The notes below the pieces were generated by a model. The model saw only the letters and a program-made list of their open reading frames with translations, ran no database searches and was not told where the DNA came from. From Haematococcus lacustris (Eukaryota; Chlorophyta; Chlorophyceae; Chlamydomonadales; Haematococcaceae): a DNA stretch of 64,000 nt. A program made the translations under genes and the position numbers. The stretch covers positions 18,908,427 through 18,972,426 of the forward strand of contig JASKMD010000003.1 in the NCBI GenBank assembly GCA_030144725.1, in the 5' to 3' direction. Positions 58,470 through 64,000 of this stretch are shown one piece after another; within the stretch, counting starts at the first letter, position 1, and each line of letters begins with the position of its first letter.

Positions 58470-61400
58470 ATGAGAGCTCTGCAGGGTCAGAGAGTCGCTC
58501 GCAGGCTGCTTAGCGAGTTGTGCCCATCGGGACTGTGGTGCCAATCACGCTATGCTACCACTGCAGCGATTAGCCAGGCTACCAGCCCGGCAGAGGACTG
58601 GACCACCACGGTGCGGGCATCCTTTAGCATCCGGCCATCTCTGCTGTCGCCTTTGTACGCACAGTACGCAAGCGAGCAGCAGCGATGCCAGCGCCGTCAG
58701 CTGATCATGCGGCTGTTGGAGGCCCACACGGTGCTAGCTACCGAAGTGGATGCAGTGGACCCGTCCCAGGTATGCCCGGCAGCCACAACAGTGCAGGTAT
58801 GCACACCAGCACCAGCACCTGCCTGACAAGCTATGCATGGTTACAGATTGAGGTTACAGCCCGGCAGCGAGCTGACAGTTTGCGAGGCTTGGCAAAGGAG
58901 CTGCAGTCTCTATTGCCTCGCGGCAACCTGGTAACTTGCCAGGACCGGGGCTTGATGCTGGGCTACTACACAATGCTGGAAGAGCAGGTAGGGAGTGGGA
59001 GGGGTCTGTACTGTGCAGGTTGAGAGGTGGAGTGAGGGTGCGGTGATAGGAAGGAGATTGTGAGGTCTAGAGGAGGAGGTAGAAGGAAGTGAAGTGGCCC
59101 TTGGTAGCACAGACAGCATTGGCACTGAAGCTGGCAACGGCCTTACTGCACGCTCCTGGCAGCTGCACTTGGCAGCTGCAGCTGCTCCTGCTGCCACAGC
59201 TGTTGTTGTGTGGGAAACATCGGGGCTGCTGCTGCTGCGTTATCTGGTTGCTTCCACCACTGCTTTGAATCCCAGGTTGCTGCTACTACTACTGCTCCTG
59301 CCGCCGCTGCTGCTGCTGCTGCTGCTCATTTGGGTTTGCTGCACCGTCACACGGTCATTGGGCAGCATGGCAACGGTCAGTGCCTCATGCAGGGGAGTGG
59401 GTGCTGTCCTGTTGCCCATGCACACGTGGCTGCAGGTGTCTAGGCGCAGGCAGCCTTTGGATCTTGCAGCCAGTCAGGACATGTCAGGCCTCAGTGCCCT
59501 ACCTGCTCAGCCACCAGCGCAGGCAGCGGAGGAGGAGGACGATGCAGAGGCCTATCATCGCCTGGTCAAAGGCCAGGTGGATGTGTGGCAGATGTGGCAG
59601 CAGCGCTTTGTGAACAGGCGAGTGCCTTGGTCCCTGCTAACCCTCTGCGCCCTTCAGAGAAGAAGGACTGGGTCACACCAGCTGTTGGTCATGGACCTCT
59701 CTAACTATCCGTATGTCTGCGTTGACAAAGTGCAGGCCTGTCGGTGTAGGCAGGGCAAGTGCAAAGGGGCTGGCTGGGCATGGTGATGTGACCATCACAA
59801 CATGAGCTGCAGCGCAATGCCATGCCATGCCATGCCATGTGGTAGCTGTGCTGGTCTCACCCGTGCGGGCATGGGGTAGACGCTGCACTGAGGACACCAG
59901 GTGTAGCAGGCAGGCAGGCAGGCAGTGCGGCTGCTGCTGCTGGGTGCAGGCATGTTGACCAGCCTCATGCTCCCGGCCCTCCCTTGAACCTGAGCTGCAG
60001 GTACGCCGGCACCCCCTGCCTGGAGCCTCTGGAGGAGATCTACGCAACAAGCAGTGCAGGGGCCGCAGCAAGCAGCCGCACCAGCTCTGCACTGGCGCTG
60101 GCCAGCAGCAGCAGCAGTGGCAGTGGCAGGGTGAAGACCTCTAGACAGCTGAGACTGGGGCGCACGGATGCCACCATTGACATGGCCGGCACGGTTTGTG
60201 CTGTGGGGCGGCGCAAGAGTGCACTGGCCAAGGTGACGCTCCCAACCACCTTCACCTCACACTGCCTGCTGCTCTCCCCCACACCCTACCCCTCTGCCTG
60301 CAGCCTGTTTGGACCTCTACCTTTCTCACCATCACTCATGAATTCTCAACTGTCCCAAACTCTGTCACTCTCTCACACATGTCCTCCAACTTTGTGCGCT
60401 TCTTGCCTCTCACCCTCTTGCACCTGCGTTTCCTTCTGCTGTGCCTTGTCCTCAGGTGATGCTGCGGCGGGGCAGCGGCACCATACGCGTGAATGGCCAG
60501 CCCTATGACGCCTACTTTCAGGACCTGGCGGTGCGGGCACACCTGCTGAAGCCGCTGCTGGCCCTCCCCTATGCACACAATAAGTTCGACATCAAAGTAC
60601 TGGTCACCAAGGGAGGGGCGGCGGCTCAGGTCAGTGGACATGACCACAGCTTTAGCAGCAGCAGCAGCAGCAGCAGCAGCACAGGAGTGAGCAGCAGCAG
60701 GAACAGCAGCACAGGGTAAAGGAGCAGCAGCAGCAGCAGCAGTGGCCATGGCATCTGATGGGGCACGATGGGGAAAAGTGGTGGGTCAGCTTGTGGTGCA
60801 GCATTGGAAGTCATTGCCAGCCTGCTGTGCCTGCTCAGCCTGTCAACCAGGGCTAAGTAATCCTCAGAGCTTGGCCTTCCCACCTCCCAGTGCTCCCATT
60901 CAAAGCAAAGACCAAGTTGCTGTATGGCAGAGGGGCAGTATGGCAAAGGGGTGGCAAAGGGGAGAGGAAAAGACAAGCAGGCCATGTCCTTGTATATGTG
61001 GGTCGATCACAAGGTTGGACAGCCTTACACATGGCCTGGCCAGCTGTGGTGCTAGCGGCCAGGCTGGATGCAGGCAGCCAGGCGCAAGGCTAGGTCAGCC
61101 CTGCAGCAGGCAGTGGGTGCAGGGCAGGATGTCCGGCCCCCTCCGACCCTCTGCTGACCAAGCAGCTCCACTTCAGCGCGTCATGTCTGGGCCTCCGCCT
61201 CTGCTGCAGCGTCCTTGTCGGCACCCTTGCCCCACTGCTGCAGCACACCACATTGCTGCCCGGGCCCACACACTGGCACTAGCTGCCCCACACCCCTGGT
61301 GACGTCCAGTTTCCCAATCAGGCTTGCGCCCCTGGAGGCTGGGCTGCATCCACCCAAGCCCTGCCTCCTAAATGGCACAGCTCTTACCACTTCTGCTGCT

Positions 61401-61801
61401 CCCCAGCTGCTGCTCATGCCTGGATGCCTGTTTGCTCGCCCCTCACTGTTGCTGCAGTACTGTGGACCACACACTGCTGCAGTCCACACAGCACTCCACA
61501 CACCTGACTTGACACCTGACCTAGCAGGCTGTAATACAGCTCATAGCACCTCTTTCCCTGCTCCCACTTGCCTTGCCCTATCCCTCACCCTGCTGCCAAT
61601 GCTGCTGCTGCCTCGTCGTTTGCCTCTCTCCCGTTTCAGGCTCAGGCTGCTAGCACCGCAATCGCCAAGGCCATGCTGTTCTACGTGAAGCGAGGCAACA
61701 AGGTGCTGCGCAGCCTGGCCATCACAGACCCACGTGTGCGGGAGCGCATGAAACCGGGCCGCAGGGGCGCAAAGGCCGGGTACACTTGGGTGAAGCGCTG
61801 A
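58470..61801 (+). CDS. RPS9: Mitochondrial small-subunit ribosomal protein uS9m
   Basis: Component of the mitoribosome small-subunit head; its C-terminal tail contacts P-site tRNA. Exons 58470-58769, 58847-58987, 59436-59617, 60001-60232, 60456-60629, 61640-61801; 396 aa, phases closing. The N-terminus (MRALQGQRVARRLLSEL, then SRYATTAA) is an Arg-rich mitochondrial presequence. About 270 residues of family-typical N-terminal extension precede the uS9 domain: AVGRRKSALAKVMLRRG, GTIRVNGQPYDAYF, VLVTKGGAAAQAQAASTAIA, LRSLAITDPRVRERMKPGRR and the final GAKAGYTWVKR, a good match to the K/R-rich uS9 tail. Intron 3 uses a GC donor (AACAG|gcgagt, 59618) and keeps phase only that way. TGTAA motifs at 61955 and 62067. 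Confidence 0.93.
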
Positions 61802-62500
61802 GGGAGGCAGGGAGGGCGGCCACTGGCGGGGAGGGGGGCATATACTGGGCAGTGGGGCCCATGCTCAATACACATCTAGGTTGCATGTGTGGTATCAATA
61901 GCTCAGGCACACAAAAAAGCGCCACCTCGTCTTGACGTAGCAATGCCGAGGCGGTGTAACCACAACACCGCCTGTGTCAACAACACTCGATGCCACCCTG
62001 CTCCCATACTGCGCGCCTGCCGGCAATTCTTTCTTTCTTTCTTTCGTTCACGGCCCCGACAACCGCTGTAAGATTACTCTGCCCCGTCACACCGCGCTCG
62101 GACTTTGTAGTAAGCCAGTACCTGGCGCGCAGCAACAGGGCGCACACGCGACGACCGGCGTAAAGGCGCGGAATTGAAGGGGCTTCCAGGGAGGCGTGCG
62201 GGGTTCGACTGTGTGCGGGGCGCCTGGACCGCCCTGAGCATCCCAGGCCGGCCAACAGGAGCCCGGCATATGCACCGGCCTGGAGCATGTCAGGTCAGGC
62301 AGCTGCCATGGAACGCTGAGTTGAGTTGTGTGCACCTCTTTACCATGTAGGAATAGACGTGGCAAGAGAGCAGCCTTAGCCTATCGTCACCCCCTTGCCA
62401 GCACCCCCTTGCCTGCAGCAGTCAGTCAAAAGGGTTGCAATGCCCACCAGCCACACTAGGCTCGTGGCTAAGCAATGTAGTCCAACAGCAACAGCCCCAG
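61802..62500. other. Convergent 3' flanks of uS9m and the SCAPER-like gene
   Basis: A short (CTTT)n run at about 62027-62044 and TGTAA at 61955 and 62067 (+). A possible last SCAPER-like exon on the minus strand (about 62417-62290) was not supported. Confidence 0.35.
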
Positions 62501-62513
62501 TGCACCAGCGTAC

Positions 62514-64000
62514 CTGCTCCCAGCTGTGAGGTGGTAACCGCTGCTCCAGCCGGTACCGAGCAGCCAGACCCAGCCCCTCCCCTTCCTGCTGGGACAGACC
62601 CTGCTGCTGCTGCTGCTGCACACTCTGCAGCAGTCAGCCACACGCGTCTTGGTGGATGCACGCATGCCCTCACGCCCTCCTGCCTGCCAAGGCCCCAAGT
62701 TCCACCCTGTCCACTCTGGCCCCTAACACCCCAACCCGGGGTTGGCAGGCGGTGGGTCAGCAGCAGACGCTGCACTGGGGCGCAAAGGTCTTGGAGGTGG
62801 AGGTGGGGAGGCACGTATGGCCCCTGACTCATACTCTGCCTCTTCTCACCTAGCTCACCATGCAGCTGGCATGCCCCGCCCCGCCCCGCCCCGCCCCGCC
62901 CCGCCCCGCCCCGCCCCGCCCCGCCCCGCCCCGCCCCGCCCCGCCCCGCCCCAACCCCGCCCCGCCCCGCCCCACCTGTGCCTCCCCCACCAGCTGCTCC
63001 AGCCAGGCCAGGGTGCGCGCAGCACTGACCCGCACCTCCACCAGCTCGCTCAACCGCTGGTTGTCGCAGCATATGGAAGCCAGGGTGGGGGCCAGCAGGG
63101 CGGCGAGCGCTGGCTGCTCCCAGCAGGAGGGGGGCAGGAGCAGCAGGCGGTGCAGCACGCAGTCAGGCGGACGGCCCCACGTCAGCATGGCCTGGTTGCT
63201 GGGGGAGCCTAAGGCAAAGTAGCCCAGCAGCAGCAGCACCTGCAGCAACAAGAGAGGAGGGGGGCCAAGCCATGGGGCAGGCTGGTAGGGGTAGCAGCAA
63301 CGGGAGGAGGGGGGAGGGAGTGGGAGGGGGGAAGGGGGAGGGGGAGGGGGGAGGGGGAGGGGCAGCACTCAGGGTGCGCTTTCCCACGGCGGCGTCAGCC
63401 TGACGTCCCAACCTGCTGCTGTGGTGAGGGCCCCAGCTCCAGCCCTAGCCCCAGCCCTAGCCCCAACCCCTGCAGACCCCCACCCAGCCGCCTGAGACGC
63501 ACCTCACTGAGCAGCAGCACCACCACAGCCGGGGAGGGTCCGTGTCCTGAACAGACTTGCATGCAGCTTGCTGACCCAGACATGGCCAGGCCACCCCCCC
63601 CGCCCCGCCCTAACCCACAAACCAGCCCCTGGCCTTGAGGCGCGGGCTGACCTGCCCCTGGCCCTCCCGCCCACTGCCCCGATGAGGCCTGCTCCTCCTC
63701 TGGGGCCTCAGGCGGGGGTGGCTCTGCTGCTGTCCCGACATGCTCCGACAGGAGCTGGGCACGGCGCTCTGGCCAACAGCCAGGCCTCTCGCTGGGCCTG
63801 GGGCTGGGGCTGCTGCCCCTGCCTGCTCCCTCTCGTGCTGCTGAGCCGTGATTGTACACCGCTTGGTGCGGTAAGCCCAGCTGGCCAGCGGGCCATGCCG
63901 AGGCCAGTGCAGGGCCTGGGCCTGGGCCGGTCTGGGCGCTGAGGCTGCTGCCTAGCACTGGGGTCAGGCAGGGGCTGCGGCCATGGTGCAGTGCCGTGGC
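62514..64000 (-). CDS. Probable SCAPER homologue, C-terminal exons (5' end outside window)
   Basis: Two exons are clear: 63239-62976 (88 codons, phase 0) and 62624-62514 (37 codons, phase 0, donor gtacgc after WEQ). The first reads LLLLGYFALGSPSNQAMLTWG, RPPDCVLHRLLLLP, LAALLAPTLASICCDNQRLSE and ARTLAWLEQLV, closely resembling the C-terminal helical region of SCAPER (G-Y-F-x-x-x-x-P-x-N-Q...W/Q-x-G-R-x-P-T-V-L...). SCAPER is an ER- and cilium-associated cyclin-A partner in animals; its role in algae is unknown to me. The second exon is Gln-rich and ends RYRLEQRLPPHSWEQ. Additional exons between and after are likely. Upstream DNA to 64000 is Pro/Gly/Ser-coding or intronic, unresolved. The family call rests on recall of the pattern. 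Confidence 0.55.
62875..62960. repeat. (CGCCC)n pentamer array at a splice donor
   Basis: About 16 CCCCG units. On the minus strand it begins right at the donor of exon 63239-62976 (ACAG|gtggggcgggg). Confidence 0.95.

Noticed and set aside
62290..62417. Last exon of the SCAPER-like gene
   Set aside because: An acceptor and an open frame to a TGA exist, but the composition is not protein-like and nothing supports it.

Overview
The window looks like nuclear DNA of a chlorophyte green alga, most likely a chlamydomonadalean; a Haematococcus-like genome is my best guess, from recall of its repeat and Fanzor families and not from any search. The reasons are GC-rich, short-exon, intron-dense genes of plant type (a plastid acetolactate synthase regulatory subunit with a transit peptide, a YSL metal transporter, SYP81, UNC119), TGTAA motifs downstream of several stop codons, many CAG/CTG runs, very large tandem arrays inside introns, and many degraded transposons. 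I see no bacterial operons, CRISPR arrays or rRNA genes.

Layout. 524-7230 (+): C-terminal part of the splicing factor PRP40, 13 exons with tandem FF domains; its WW-domain exons would lie left of the window. 7231-12000: gene-poor, with two Fanzor-like relics (-), a 490-bp (GGTCA)n array and a small two-exon coiled-coil gene (11765-12180, -). 12770-16443: two copies of a DNA transposon family (called A here) with matching terminal inverted repeats and 6-bp target duplications. 16653-21201 (-): acetolactate synthase regulatory subunit, 13 exons, head-to-head with a Fanzor-like reading frame (21421-22536, +). 24076-33578 (-): YSL/OPT metal-chelate transporter, at least 17 exons. 34178-38166: two copies of a second transposon family (B) with 15-bp inverted repeats and 7-bp target duplications, each carrying a related small spliced gene. 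38353-41737 (+): LEA2-like single-pass membrane protein. 43413-48398 (+): Qa-SNARE SYP81/syntaxin-18 with a 1.9-kb minisatellite in one intron. 50187-51204 (-): UNC119 lipid-binding chaperone. 51265-55061: a Fanzor relic split by a clean hAT insertion that itself carries a 1.8-kb (CCCAG)n array. 55325-57818: an element with about 280-bp inverted ends and a transposase-like gene. 58470-61801 (+): mitochondrial ribosomal protein uS9m. 62514-64000 (-): C-terminal exons of a probable SCAPER homologue running out of the window.

The host genes do not form a pathway; they are ordinary housekeeping genes (splicing, branched-chain amino acid synthesis, metal transport, ER membrane fusion, lipidated-protein trafficking, mitochondrial translation). 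The novelty is in the accessory DNA: two transposon families whose ends and target duplications can be read base by base, six Fanzor-like pieces with two different conserved non-coding 3' segments, transposon relics repeatedly sitting just upstream of start codons, four GC-AG introns among about 60, and tandem arrays that start at or close to splice sites.

Exon boundaries were assigned by hand from GT/GC...AG signals, reading phase and family resemblance. In the eight multi-exon host genes whose full exon sets or local exon blocks are given, phases close exactly except where stated (LEA2 first exon, YSL central loop).
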